From assembly GCA_035582835.1 (NCBI GenBank), contig JAYKAV010002955.1, positions 2,975,920-3,039,919 on the forward strand: a stretch of 64,000 nt of DNA, in the 5' to 3' direction. Origin of the DNA: Phoebastria nigripes. Its lineage: Eukaryota > Chordata > Aves > Procellariiformes > Diomedeidae. Positions 27,970 through 39,480 of this stretch are shown here, piece by piece. The notes beneath the pieces are model-generated. The model worked only from the letters and a program-made list of their open reading frames with translations. It had not been told where the DNA came from and ran no database searches. The translations under genes and the position numbers were made by a program. Every line of letters begins with the position of its first letter. Position 1 is the stretch's first letter.

Positions 27970-28060
27970 GTGGGTCATATTTTCCACTGGTGTAAATTTT
28001 TCAAGATACACTGGTTTTTCTGAGAGACCTATTCCCATTTACCCCAGTGTTTCATAAAGG
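27970..28060. repeat. Old inverted-repeat element
   Basis: CACTGGTGTAAAT at 27985-27997 is matched by its near-perfect reverse complement ATTTACCCCAGTG at 28037-28049 (12 of 13 bases), with 39 bases between. A related CAGTGATGTAAACTGA stretch occurs near 33150. The CTGGTGTAAAT motif is typical of an old interspersed repeat in amniote genomes, but I cannot name the family from memory. A non-autonomous DNA transposon relic is possible. Confidence 0.4.
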
Positions 28061-28218
28061 ACTGTGGATCACTCTAATATAGAAGGGTGGCAGCTGTGTC
28101 CAGCTGTTGATTACTTCTTCATTGTGGGAAATGTACATAGTTGGACTGCATGAATAATTGAACTGTGTCGCCAAACAGTCAGAAAGAGATAGATTGGATG
28201 AAGCTGAAAAGCTCGTAT

Positions 28219-28249
28219 CACACACACACACACACGTATGTGTGTGTGT
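28219..28249. repeat. (CA)n/(TG)n inverted pair
   Basis: A 17-base CA run (28219-28235) is followed after the loop bases by a TG run (28239-28249). Positions 28224-28234 and 28239-28249 form a perfect 11-bp stem around a 4-base loop CGTA. The tract is also alternating purine/pyrimidine, so hairpin/cruciform and Z-DNA forms are both possible in principle. Confidence 0.85.
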
Positions 28250-28424
28250 TATGAAATATTCCATTCAATTGAAGATGATTTTTTAAATTGCAAAATAATA
28301 AAAAGATGGTATTCAAAAGCAACTCCTTTGATTAAAAGGTATTTAATAAAATAAAAAAAGGTTAAAAAAAGACCAGTTACTATCATTGCTTTTGGATACT
28401 CACCTTAAGAATTCAACAGTTAAC

Positions 28425-28510
28425 TGCTTGCTTAGGCTGTGAGAGTCCTGGGTTCAATTCCCAATTATTTATGGCAGAGCTCCTGTATCTTAGATGAGAT
28501 TGCAGAGTTT
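28425..28510 (+). mobile_element. Possible tRNA-derived SINE head (MIR-like)
   Basis: The segment CCTGGGTTCAATTCCCAATT (about 28448-28467) has the B-box/T-arm pattern of tRNA genes and MIR-type SINEs (GGTTCRANNCC). The following bases loosely follow MIR. There is no complete cloverleaf: the acceptor and D arms are not evident, so this is not a tRNA gene. It may equally be chance. Confidence 0.3.
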
Positions 28511-29835
28511 TATGGTTCTGAAGTCTTCTCAATTTCTTCTAGTTTTATTGTTTTACATTGTATAACTAAACATTCAAGGAGACCAGAGCCTGGATTTTTC
28601 ACCTGCTCAGTGAATATCCCAGCCAAAACATTATATTGCTGAGCAAAATTACATCAAATTGTGGTAGAACTTGAACACAACAGTGCTTTGAAAACAAGAC
28701 CTTGCTATAGGTCTCCGCTCTCAGTCAGGCAGAGGATAAATTTTTATTATGGGTACAAATGGTACAGGTTAAGACTGTACCTTCTATAGCCATGTCAGAG
28801 TACCTTCTCCTGTGTGAGCAGAAGACCACTTTCATCAGAGGTAATATGAGCTTAAGTCATTTCTGATGGATGGAAAAAGGAAACTTGAGCCTTCCTCTAC
28901 TTGGTGTTAACCACTGACATATTGTCTCTAGCAAGGATATCACAACCTGACTTCTTACTTCTGTGAAATTAAATAAAAACCCAAATTAAAGTTTTTGAGG
29001 AATTGGTGTCTGGTTCATTAAATTTTAGGATAACTGAAAGCTGAGTGACATGATAAATTTACTATTTTACTACTACTAATAGTAGCAACACCAACACCAA
29101 TACATACTGTTTTCACTATGACCAACGTGAGACTCTTCACAGAACTCAAATGAGTGGGGGAAAATATATAGGTACTCTGAAGAGCAATGAACAATTTGAT
29201 TTATTTAGATTCAGGTGTTGTTAAAAGTGTTATACTTATTTGACAGTGTAGATAAGAGTATGAAGAATATCAGATGAATGGGATTTATCAATGAGGGGGC
29301 AAGAAAAGAGAAACATTTTTGTCATTAAACACATTTCAAAATGTTGTTAATTTTCCTTTTGTTTAGATTTTGTTGTCCCCTTTGCGCTTGTGTTATTCTC
29401 ACTTAGGTCATACGGGCCTGTCAGACTCTACTTAAATCATCTTTATACTCTTTACGTTATAGTAAGCAAAGAAGCTGTCCTGTGACAAATGTGCAGTAAA
29501 ATGCCTGATCCTCACAGAACTCTTTCACTAGAACATCCCAAACAGCTTTTATGGAGTACTCCCAATATTCATCTTTAGTCAGTGGAAATCTTTCTAGTTA
29601 TCTCAATAGGCTCAGTGAGGAGAGGATAAAATAAAACATGTCAAAACATTTACTTAGCACAAAGTCTTGGTTAGTGGACTTGAGTCAAAATATGTCTAGA
29701 TATCTAATAGGCATAACAACAGTTCACAGAGAAATGGTGCTCAGGCATACAACTGAACAGAGCACAAGATGAAGACTTATCACAATGTGTTTTCCAAGGT
29801 AATAAAAAAAGATATTATTAAATAATTGAAAATGT

Positions 29836-29868
29836 TTCTTTCTCTCTCCTTTTTTCTTTTTTTCTTTT

Positions 29869-29909
<41 letters not shown>
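29836..29909. repeat. Pyrimidine tract with T39
   Basis: A CT-rich lead-in (29836-29870) runs into 39 uninterrupted Ts (29871-29909). Read on the minus strand it is a long A run with A/G-rich 3' flank. That could be a retroposed poly-A tail, but no gene-like sequence precedes it. Its length is likely polymorphic or mis-assembled. Confidence 0.9.
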
Positions 29910-29912
<3 letters not shown>

Positions 29913-31597
29913 GTTGTCTGCCATGGAAAACCAGACATTTTAATGAAGACCTGAAAATATTTGTGTTCCAAATTATTTTCTTCCGAATTTCCTTATATCA
30001 AAATGAGGTTCTTAATTGTTTCTATTTCTAAATGAACTTAATAAGAAGAAGGTTTTCTGAGAAAAGTGAAAAGTGTAGGTAGAAATGAAACATTTGATTA
30101 TTTTCAGTTAGCCAAAAACTAAATGAAATTTCCTATGCAAAACAATTGAACTAGACCTTCAGCAGTTTGAAGAATGATTCCTGGGGAAAGAAGCAATTAT
30201 ATAAAAAGATTAGACCTGATTTTCCACTTTATAATAAGCAGCATAATTTAATCTAATTCATCGTTTTTCTTCTTATTCAATTTAGGATTAAATTAGGTTC
30301 TTCATTTCACCAATATATATCTGAATTAAATAAAAAGATTTGGACTTCCCTATATACTAAATTTGCTATCATATGAGTTAATGCAGAGATACAGAACACC
30401 AGTCAAGGACTGAGAAATCATCTAATACTTTTTAAGGTGAAGAGGCTGATTGCTTTCTTGCTGTTTAATGTCTGTAAGCCCCCAAATTTAAATTATAATG
30501 GTAGGATAACAGTGTGGTATATGTGTGGATCATGTGTGGCTTGCCATGCTGAAACAACCCTTCTATCAAAAATATACAAAATAATTTGATGATTAAATAT
30601 AGAAAAAAATATTTTAAAAGCTATGAAAAACAGTATAAGCAGCTCTAAGATCAGAATATTGCTAGAAAATGAACTCATAACATTTACGCCCATTACTTGC
30701 AGTAGAAATACAAAATAACATTTATTTCCTTTAATCATTAAATCTACTTTGTTGTCATAGAAATGGACGGATGAATGAATGAATCAATGAGAGTACAAAA
30801 TATTCCATTGTAATAAGACTGCTATACACAGAATACAATATACTTATTTCATCCAAACATGTATACACTTCAGAAGTACATTATATGGTACATTATAACA
30901 AAGCAACAGCAATAAATCCATGGCTGCGATTTTTCTGGTCAGTATTATTTGTCATTCTCTGTGGCCATTCTCCAAAGACTGTGAGATTCTCATTGCCTGT
31001 GCTACACATAAATCAAAATATATGTTTTTGCAGAGTTTTATACTTTGATTCTTTAAATAAGTCAATGCAGACTTTGTGCTCTAAATAAAATAAAGCATAT
31101 ATACTTAGTGCCCCTCAACTGGGAAATAGATTAAATCTGTAAGGAACAGACCAGAGTCTTTCAGCAGCACTTAGGTTGGGGTGGTTAGTCTTGCAAAACA
31201 TAGGTCTGTCACTGAAACTGAACCCTAAACCTTAAATCTTATTTTCCAAGAAAAGTCTTAAATAAAAATTTTTCACTGCCACTCATAAGTGTGTAAGAGA
31301 GATTTTTAAATCGGTTGAAGAAAACAATAGCTCAAGAAATACAGATTCCTACTTATACATTGCCTACTAGGGTATAGACTCCTAGAAAGCTTATCGTGGC
31401 AAATTCCACAGCATGATTCCTACCCTGTCTGTGTTTTATTAAGTTATAAAGGCAGAATTAGGGATTTATATATATTGGGATTTTCAAAAGCTTGTAACTT
31501 CCCAGGTTCCAATTAAATTTCTCTGCATTTTTAAACACCTAAATATCTTTGAATATCTGCTTCAAAACCCCTGGTCTTTGTGCCCATTGCATACAAT

Positions 31598-31806
31598 CCC
31601 CTCAATTATAATAGCTGAACACTTTGCAGTCGTTAATGGATTTTATCCCTGTGAGACAGGGAAATGCTCTCACAGCTTTGATAGCCTGAGAATGGCATAT
31701 GTAGTAGAATTAGAGGTTTTCCCAGAGTCACACAGAGAGTCTGGGATGAAGCCAAGAAGTGAACCCATGCTCCTCAAATTCAATCCACTGCTCTACCTGG
31801 TCACCC
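31598..31806 (-). mobile_element. MIR/CORE-SINE copy, antisense
   Basis: The plus strand carries a reverse-complemented CORE-SINE. After a decayed 3' part it has TTTTATCCCTGTGAGACAGGG, where MIR has the ATTTTACAGATG..GGGAAACTG block. It then has GTCACACAGAGAGTCTGGGA (31728-31747), and AAGTGAACCCATGCTCCT, which is the tRNA-derived B box read backwards. Next comes the CCACTGCTCTACC end. The order and spacing fit a nearly complete SINE of about 200 bases on the minus strand. High divergence indicates great age. Confidence 0.6.
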
Positions 31807-34800
31807 CTTCTTTGTTCCCATAAAGGGCCAGAGTGGGAGCAGACAGGATGATGGCTTAAATACACTTTTGTCTCCTTTTCATTATTGTCTGACTCCTTCC
31901 TTAATTATTTTACTCCTTGTGCTAATATGCAACAGATTATCTTGAACATGACATGGCCCACTAGAATCTCACTTCACTGCAACTTCATTACTTGGAAATT
32001 GTAATTGTAATGCTTCATTTGTCTTTGATGTTACTTCATAAGTGACAATTTTGAGACTCTACAGAGAATTGCCTAATGTTTCTGCAGTCCCTAATGTGTC
32101 ACACGGTAATACTGTGCTAAACATTTGGAGTTGCTGCTCATGGGTTTTTTCACAATGCTCTACAGTGAGAGATGAAGGCTAAGTAAACAAATATCCCTCT
32201 GGACCAGGATTCAGGCACTGAATTGGGACTTACTGTGGGAAAAAAAGTTCAAGTGAGGTGAGATGAGATTAAGACCATGGAAAAAATAGAAAAGAACTAA
32301 AATAAAAAATGGTTTTTTGTCCTTTGGGAAATCTCAACGCCGTGGATTTCCATTCTTTACTTAGCACTACATTTTTGTATTTTCAGAATGAATCAAGGAG
32401 TGTGTAGGGAGATTCATCGAGGTGGGGGAAGCTGCATAACTAAGTTTAAAAGCACATGGAAGTGTTCTCATTGTCATCTTTTGAATCATAGGAATGTACA
32501 GTAATCAAATTTACTATGACAAAAAATAGAATTCTTAAAAGTGCTTTAGTTCTTCACATAAAGAGCATTTTAAAGCCCTTACACATGTTTTATGATTATT
32601 TTGATGCCTCTTGTGGCTTTAGGTGCATACAGGATGCCACAGACACCTCATCACCCATCCCAAATGTCATTAGTTTAAGAAAGAGGCTTATGTCTGATTC
32701 TGCAGCTCCCCACTCCCGCTGCTTCTCCTTCAGCTGAAATCATATTGAGGTTTATGACATTTCACTTACAGGAACATCATTAGAGAAAATTATGACCTCA
32801 GGTGAGGGAGAAGCAGCAGGAATAGATGAGATGTTCAGGAGTGAGTCTCATGTTTGTGTAGAAACCTTTGTGAGATCAAATTTAGAGATCAGAAAAAAGG
32901 GAGAGAAAAAGGCAGAAAGTACTACATGGCTGGAACTTTCTACGATGGATTGTTTTCCAAGTTTTTCAGGAAGCATCTGGGACTGAGACTCCAAATGCAG
33001 TGACATTTTACTTGCCAAAATATAGCAGAGGAAAAATTAAAATGGGATCACATCACATAAGTCTGAATTAATCTTTCTCTCCTCTCTAGCTTTCTTTAAC
33101 TGTCATATATGACCTCCATCACAATAAAGCCTAAGAGTCTGGGCAAACCTACAGTGATGTAAACTGATATAGTTCTTCAGTGAAGCTTCATTAATTTGTA
33201 GTGCTGGCGATATGACCCTACTAACATCATTGGAATTACATTTGATGCCTACTACAAATTCAGAAAATGGCTTTGAAAGACATGACTGATTATGCTACAT
33301 TTGCTTCTTTGAAAGAAAGTGGATATTTCTCTCTGGAACTTTTAATCCCCTATGACATTTCAAGTGTAACTACTATAATCATAATCAGAATCAAACCCAA
33401 AGAATCAAGAAATGAAAAAGAGTAATTACATTATCAGATTAGAGGAAAAAATAGCACAGTCTTAAAGGGATGACAGAGGTTTAATTGCTATGTGAAAAAT
33501 GTTTCATTTTTACAGAATAAAGGAATCTTAATACGTACTTCTGTGTAACCTTCATGTTGTGTTCTGTGGGAGGTGAACAGGTGAGACAGCATAACTCACT
33601 CTGGGTTTCTAAGCAGAGTAGGAAAACCTGAATTTTGTTGGTCCGAGGATGAGGGAGTGCAGGTGTAAAAAGAAGAGGTAGGGTAAAGGAAAGGGCTGGG
33701 GCGAAGTAGGAGAGGGGAGGGATGAGNCTCCTAACTCCTCTTGCTGTGGAGGGATGGGAGGAGTATGGAGAATGACCAGTAGCATTGAAAGTGCTGTTTT
33801 TTCTTTTATTCTCCAGTAATTGCCATTACTCCATGCTCCTGTCTGGAGCNGCAGAAGCGGCCAACATACCAGCGGCATAGGCAAAGCAGGAAGGAGACTG
33901 TGGCCACGTTGTTGTCTCTGATGGTAACCACCTCCTCTGTCTAAAGCTAGAAAAGGCTTTGTCCATACAAAGATTGTAGATATAAAGTGGAAACCTTTCA
34001 GCCAGGAAATCTGCAGATCTATTAACTTCTCGAAGTTATGAAGAAGAAATTATTCTGGATTAAATTCCACAGGTCCTCACAGCAATTTCTACAGAATGTT
34101 ATTAATATTTGAAGACTCCCTTTAGTGTTTTGCAATGCTCACCATGCATTTTTTGGTCCATGGACTATGTTTACACTAATCAATGAAGCAATGCCACGAC
34201 AGAGCCTTGTAACTCTCTTGTAATCACACACGAGTGTTCAGCCCTTGCCATTTGTCACTGGTGTGGTTTTAGTGCTTGCTGGTGTAACCCCACAATTCCC
34301 AGGCACATCTCAGAGGCTAGTACAAGCCCGGAGATGTTCCCACAAGGCAGCTTTTTCATCACCACCCTGTTTTGGGGAAATAAGAAAGTTTAGCTGTTTA
34401 GAAATAAGTGGCGCTGTACCAAGTCAACCTCAGGGAGAAGAATGTACCCTAATTGGTTTCCTAGACATAATCAGGCACTCTATCAGCTGCAGACTTTTAA
34501 GCAACCTCTCCATCCTTTCCCAGAGCTGGATAGATTTGGTATCATCCAAGCTAGATGTTAGCCACATCAGCATGGATCTATCGCACTCATAACTCCTATT
34601 TAGAGGCAGAAGTTATTAACTGGGGCTCAGTGCTGTGTTACTCAGTTTCTGACTATTTTCTAGTACAGACATGTAGCCATGCAGCTCTCTACAGGTGACT
34701 TTTCGTGACGTAACCAAAAATGTACTTTCCAAAAATGATTTGTCACTTTTGATTGTAACTTCAAGGTATCAGTGAATTTGCTGTTTAATTGAAGAAGCTA

Positions 34801-37800
34801 GTAGAAGTTGAAATTTCATTACCATTATATTATTCTGCTAAAATCAATAATAAAAAATACAAATCTGATCGGTTGCCATGACTTCTAGCTTTATTTTGCC
34901 AACANATTTCAGAATCCCAGTCATGCTGTCATCTGAACTGGAGTGCTACTTTCTTGGGGTTCTCTGCTGTCACTATGGGTTTTTTTTGCTTAACTGTTGG
35001 CTTGCTGCTTTCCTGATGAAGTGAACAGGATGGGATACGACACATATTATAAAATTGAAAATGGGAGCACAGGGAAAGAGTACTGATTATTTGACTCAGA
35101 ATGGACTTGACAATGGCAACGTCTCCCTACCTGGCCTTGAAAACCCAGCAGATAAGTTCAGGTACTTACATATTACTTTTTGTCAATTTATTTCAATGTA
35201 TTTCACAATTTGTTTTCCATAACTTAATGTGGGATACAAAAATATGATTCTTCCATCCATCTGTGTATTTCATAATCTTTAGTTCCTGTTTCCCTGGCTT
35301 GCTGCACTTATGAGTTGGTCTTGGGAACATCTTAACTTCATACATACGTAGTCTGCTTCAAGGATAGCCAGCAGACTTTAATTGCTGATGTTCTTATGGC
35401 AGAAAAAACCTCTATGTTTTTAAAAATTTAAAGTTTTAAGTGTTTAATTGAATATAGAATATTACCTATTGAGTTACACTACATTTGGGATTCTGTTTCA
35501 AATAAATCCAAAAATCCTTACTTTTTATAGCCTTCCAGGTCTCATGGTGGACTTTTAAAATCTTAATTAATTCTTAGAGTCTTTAAATATGGCCATTAAA
35601 GAAACTGCTGTTCTTTCTCCTTCACAAACTTTGGAAAGTTGGTTATAAAGAGGAGAGTAAAGAACATTTAACCAAGATGAAAATCTGAAGAGCTGTATTT
35701 CAGAGTAAGTGTAAACATATATTTGTGCTCACAGCTCAGTGTATTTAAGATTTCAGACTTGTCCTTTATGACAGCAATCAGAAAATTACTGGTGTGCCTT
35801 TAGCTGAAATAACTCATTTAACAAAATAAGGAATAAAAATTATAAACAAGTGCTACTCTGTTTCCAACTATGGACAATAAACAGTACTGCAATATTCTCT
35901 GAAAATTTATAAGAAGCTCAAACAAGTCGGTAATGCTCTAATAAAAAAAGGATTAATTTTAACAGTTCTAGCAATAGCCACGTTTCAGTAATACTATTTT
36001 TCCTGAGTGTGATTAATAATAATTATGCTTGCAACTGTATTGCCATTGCCATAAGCTTTGTACTGTGTTTGCAAGGCCTCAGAACTGATGCTTGTCTGGT
36101 TTGCTCTGTCTGAACTTTTCCTGACCTGCCAACAGCTTTTATTTTTTTTTCATTTGGTTTAACTGTAATAGCAATTTCTCTAATTTACCAGGTGTCTGTA
36201 TCAAATTTGTTTTACTTTTGTTTATCTCTGTGTTATGGTTTTACACACATAACAGTAAGAAACAGTGGCCCTAGGTAGAACGAGTTTTATACGTCTCTAA
36301 CACAGTGATATAGAGCTGAGAAACTCAGGCCTGGGATGATAGCAGAGACTTTAAGAACTGGACACACGGGATGCAGTGTAGAGGAGTGCAGACATGGGAT
36401 GCTAAGAGGTGAGGCACAGGCTGGCACTGGAGATTCCATGGCTATAAACAGCTCTTTAGTGGTCAGTTAAAGAAGTGCAGACCTGGAGGTGGACAAAAGT
36501 GGTTTTAGGGGCCACAAAGTGAATAAAAGAAATAGTATCTGACGTATGTAATGGAAACCATATATATTGTAAATCTGGATGTAACATGGAGCTGCAGACT
36601 GATGAAGAAAGAAAGAGGTGTGAATGCATATTAGCAAGCTTATAAAGATGACCCCAAGTGGATCCCGGGAGGAGAAAGAAGAAACCATCAACATGAACCA
36701 TCATTCGTCCTGCCTTAGGACTCTAGAAATGACGACTTGGTATAATACCACTCCATCACCAACACCAGAGTGAAACCACCAGTGTTAAGACCCAGAGGAG
36801 CCGTAGGAGGGTGAGAATAACCCCAGAAGTAGGAGTAGAAACTACATGTGTGTTATAATTTTAACTGTGTTATTACTATTACTGTGACTTTTTCTCTTAA
36901 TAAGTACTCTACCTGCATTACTATTTTTTCTTTTTCTGTAATAATTAGATCTAGATTAATGATAATTCTTGAATTAGACTGTTAAGACTTTCATTATACT
37001 AACAATAAATTCTTAGCTTTACCTATATATATACATAAGGTGTACTTCCTTTTTGCCCATAAACAAGACCTTGAGCATAACATACTAATGAAAGTTCTGA
37101 CCCTATCTCAGTCACTATATATTTTAAAATTGCCCTAAATCTTAAAATAAGATTTTACACTTTTACCAACTTCAGCCTAAATATTAAGATTACAGAAATC
37201 TTGTTTTTCCAGATCTGTAGCCAAAATTATTATTATGCAGCCCTTATTAAGCCAGCAGAATGCATGCATGTGATCACGAAGAGAGAGAGGGAGGAAAAGC
37301 CCTTGCAGCTGTAAATGAAAAGTCACTGTCTTTCCACCAAAATTCCATTGAAATTCAACTGAAATTGGTAGCCCGTAGGATAATTTTGTCATTAGCAGAG
37401 TTATAGAATTTGGACAAACTGCAAAAATGTTATTGGGTTTCAAATCTGAGATATTTCAACATTCCAGTGACCTCTTAGTTTGAGCTTTTGAAAGCAAACC
37501 TCTGAACATGTCAGTGATACGCAGTTGTGTTTGGAAAGAACTGATGAAAGTATCACTGTTGTTTATAATCTTGTTTAGGTACTATGACTACAGACCGGGT
37601 TTTATTCCCACCGAACATGTTACCCCACCTTGAAAATGTTGCTTTGTGCTTAGAGCTGGAGGAACACAGAATAAAATGACCAGAAAATACTTTCATATCT
37701 TCCAGGCAAGTCACACACAAGCATGACATGGTGCCTCACTCATAAACTGGCAGTCTCCACTATCAATTACTCTTTTGAAACTTTTTGCTGACTTCATAGG

Positions 37801-38054
37801 TGTGAAAGGAAGCTGAAAGGGTTTTGAGGGCTTTAGTTTTAGGTTGAAACTGGAAATATATTACGTCATCAACTAATGGAAAGCTAATGAGACTGAAGAT
37901 TTTTTTGGCATGGTGGAAAGAGAGCAACACAGAGTAGTGTTTCCATATTTTTTTTTTCAGTGAGTATGTTTTAAAACTGTAAGGCACTCCTGCAGTTGGC
38001 TTGGTGTACGATGGTTCTAAAAGAATCAAACCTAACTGCCATCACAGATTGCTT
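31807..38054. other. Gene-free stretch, partly unexplained
   Basis: No gene is recognisable. The segment 33640-33770 is purine-rich (G/A) on the plus strand. Near 33150-33230 there is a weak relative of the inverted-repeat element at 27.98 kb. The block 36290-36840 is richer in GC and purines than its flanks and could be an old retroelement remnant. A 115-codon open frame at 34245-34592 shows no recognisable domain. Confidence 0.45.
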
Positions 38055-38862
38055 TCTTCTAAATCCAAAGAGTTGCATTCAACAGCTCAATGTCCAAATG
38101 GAGATCAGAAACAAGTGGTGTCCCGCAAGGGTCCGTACTGGGACTGGTACTGTTCAATATCTTAATTAATGACATAGACAGTGGGATTGAGTNCACCCTC
38201 AGCAAGTTTGAGGATGACACCAAGCTGAGTGGTGCAGTTGATATGCTTGAAGGAAGGGCTGCCATCCAGAGGGACCTTGACAGGCTGTAGAAGCGGGCCA
38301 ATGTGCATTTCATGAAGTTCAACAAGGCCAAGTGCAAGGTCCTACACCTGAGTCAGGGCAATCCCAATATCAGTACAGACTGGGGGATGAAGGGATTGAG
38401 AGCAGCCCTGCCGAGAAGGACTTGGGGTTATTGGTAGGTGAAAAATTAGATATGAGCTGGCAAAGTGCGCTTGTAGCCCAGAAAGCTAATCATATCCTGG
38501 GCTGCATAAAAGAAGCGTGGCCAGCAGGTTGAGAGAGGTGATTCTNCCCCTCTACTCTGCTCTGGTGAGGCCCCACCTGCAGTTCTGCNTCCACAGGCAC
38601 AGGAAAGACATGGACCTGTTGGAGCAGGTCCAGAGGAGGGCCACAATAATGATCAGAGGGCTGGAACACCTCTGCTATGAAGAATGGCTGAGAGAGTTGT
38701 GGCTGTTCAGCCTGGAGAAGAGAAGGCTCCAGGGAGACCTTATTGCAGCCTTTCAGTACTTAAAGGGGGCTTATAAGAAAGATGGAGAGAGAATTTTTAC
38801 CAGAGCCTGTAGNGATAGGACAAGGAGTAATGGTTTTAAACTAAAAGAAGGAAGAAATTTGA
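38055..38862 (+). mobile_element. CR1 LINE, 5'- and 3'-truncated
   Basis: This is about 800 bases of an avian CR1 non-LTR retrotransposon on the plus strand, covering the later part of ORF2 (reverse transcriptase and C-terminal domain). It begins inside the RT domain, so it is 5'-truncated as most CR1 copies are. It stops after the KLKEGR coding motif and lacks the usual CR1 3' UTR and terminal repeat, so a 3' deletion or rearrangement removed the end. Four isolated Ns fall inside it (38193, 38546, 38589, 38813). CR1 is the dominant LINE of bird genomes, and this sequence is close enough to the family to be a fairly recent avian copy. Confidence 0.93.
38090..38856 (+). pseudogene. CR1 ORF2 (reverse transcriptase) remnant
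   Basis: Visible motifs in order are VPQGSVLG (RT motif before the catalytic box), FEDDTKLSG at about 38207, KCKVLHL near 38330, [17 protein letters not shown] near 38410, YSALVRPHL near 38556, DMDLLEQVQRRA near 38610, LFSLEKRRLQGDLIAAFQYL near 38705, and FKLKEGR near 38837. The catalytic box normally reads FADD in this family; here the second residue is E. The frame is broken by a stop codon at 38288-38290, a one-base shift near 38365, another near 38510, and an apparent small in-frame deletion near 38590. The enzyme would have copied CR1 RNA into DNA at the target site; this copy cannot be active. It is a retrotransposon pseudogene, not a host gene. Confidence 0.92.
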
Positions 38863-39299
38863 CCTCATTAACAGTAAAAAAGAAAGATCAAGAGTGCTTA
38901 TGCAATCTAGGAGCTAGGATTCCATTAAAACTAATAAAATACGCAACTATGAAAAAAATATTATAAATTCGATGTTTGATTTTGCATTTGCTGAAGTTAA
39001 AGACAAACTGCAACTGAGTTCAGTAGTGCAAGAAAGAGACTTTGTTTTCTGGCAAGTTAGGTGAAAATAACCTCCTAAGTCCTTGAAAATGGGAATGAAT
39101 TAGGATGAAAAACACTAAGTTGAACTTTACCATGAAGAAAAATAAAGCACGCAAGATGTGATTCGGTTTCCATTTGAATATATCTTAATGCTGGTGCTTC
39201 CATCTAGAGGTCTACTTTTAAGATAGGGGCCTAAATTCCCAATTGTTTTCAAAAATCTTCAACTTGGTTCAGTTGCTCATACACAGATGTCAAATGCCA

Positions 39300-39480
39300 T
39301 ATGCCGTGTTCTGGGAACATTTTGCCTGGCCCCCAGCTGCTGTTTCAGAAGGACACAGATCTCCTGTATGTGTTGTGTCATCTCTGTAAGTCCTATACAG
39401 ATGTCTCAGAAAACTCAGGGCATCTAAACCAGCCCAAAACATTTATTTTTAGGCAACTGAATCCTTCTCCCACAGTTGAT
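39300..39480 (-). repeat. Old interspersed repeat, family not identified (copy B)
   Basis: The reverse complement starts with TTCAGTTGCCTAAA, the same opening as copy A near 11560, and continues with a shared TAGATGCCCT-type core. It therefore appears to be the same dispersed element in the opposite orientation. Similarity fades after about 50 bases, so the left boundary is a guess. Confidence 0.35.

Larger units (their letters stand above)
26856..31595. other. Gene-free stretch with simple repeats
   Basis: No gene is recognisable. The notable contents are an old inverted-repeat element near 27.98 kb, a CA/TG inverted pair at 28.22 kb, a weak tRNA-like SINE head near 28.44 kb, and a long pyrimidine tract at 29.84-29.91 kb. 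There are no isolated Ns in this stretch. Near 31470-31570 the text resembles an old amniote repeat (GGGATTTTCAAAAGC and ACACCTAAAT motifs), which I cannot name. Confidence 0.5.

Noticed and set aside
28425..28510. tRNA gene suggested by a GGTTCAATTCC T-arm
   Set aside because: No matching acceptor stem, D arm or anticodon arm could be placed. At most it is a SINE head.
29724..29971. Two lysine-rich open frames on the minus strand
   Set aside because: The lysine runs are the translation of the 39-base T tract and its CT-rich flank.
38517..38966. 149-codon open frame as a possible host gene
   Set aside because: Its first two-thirds are clearly CR1 ORF2 sequence and its tail is random read-through after the CR1 truncation.
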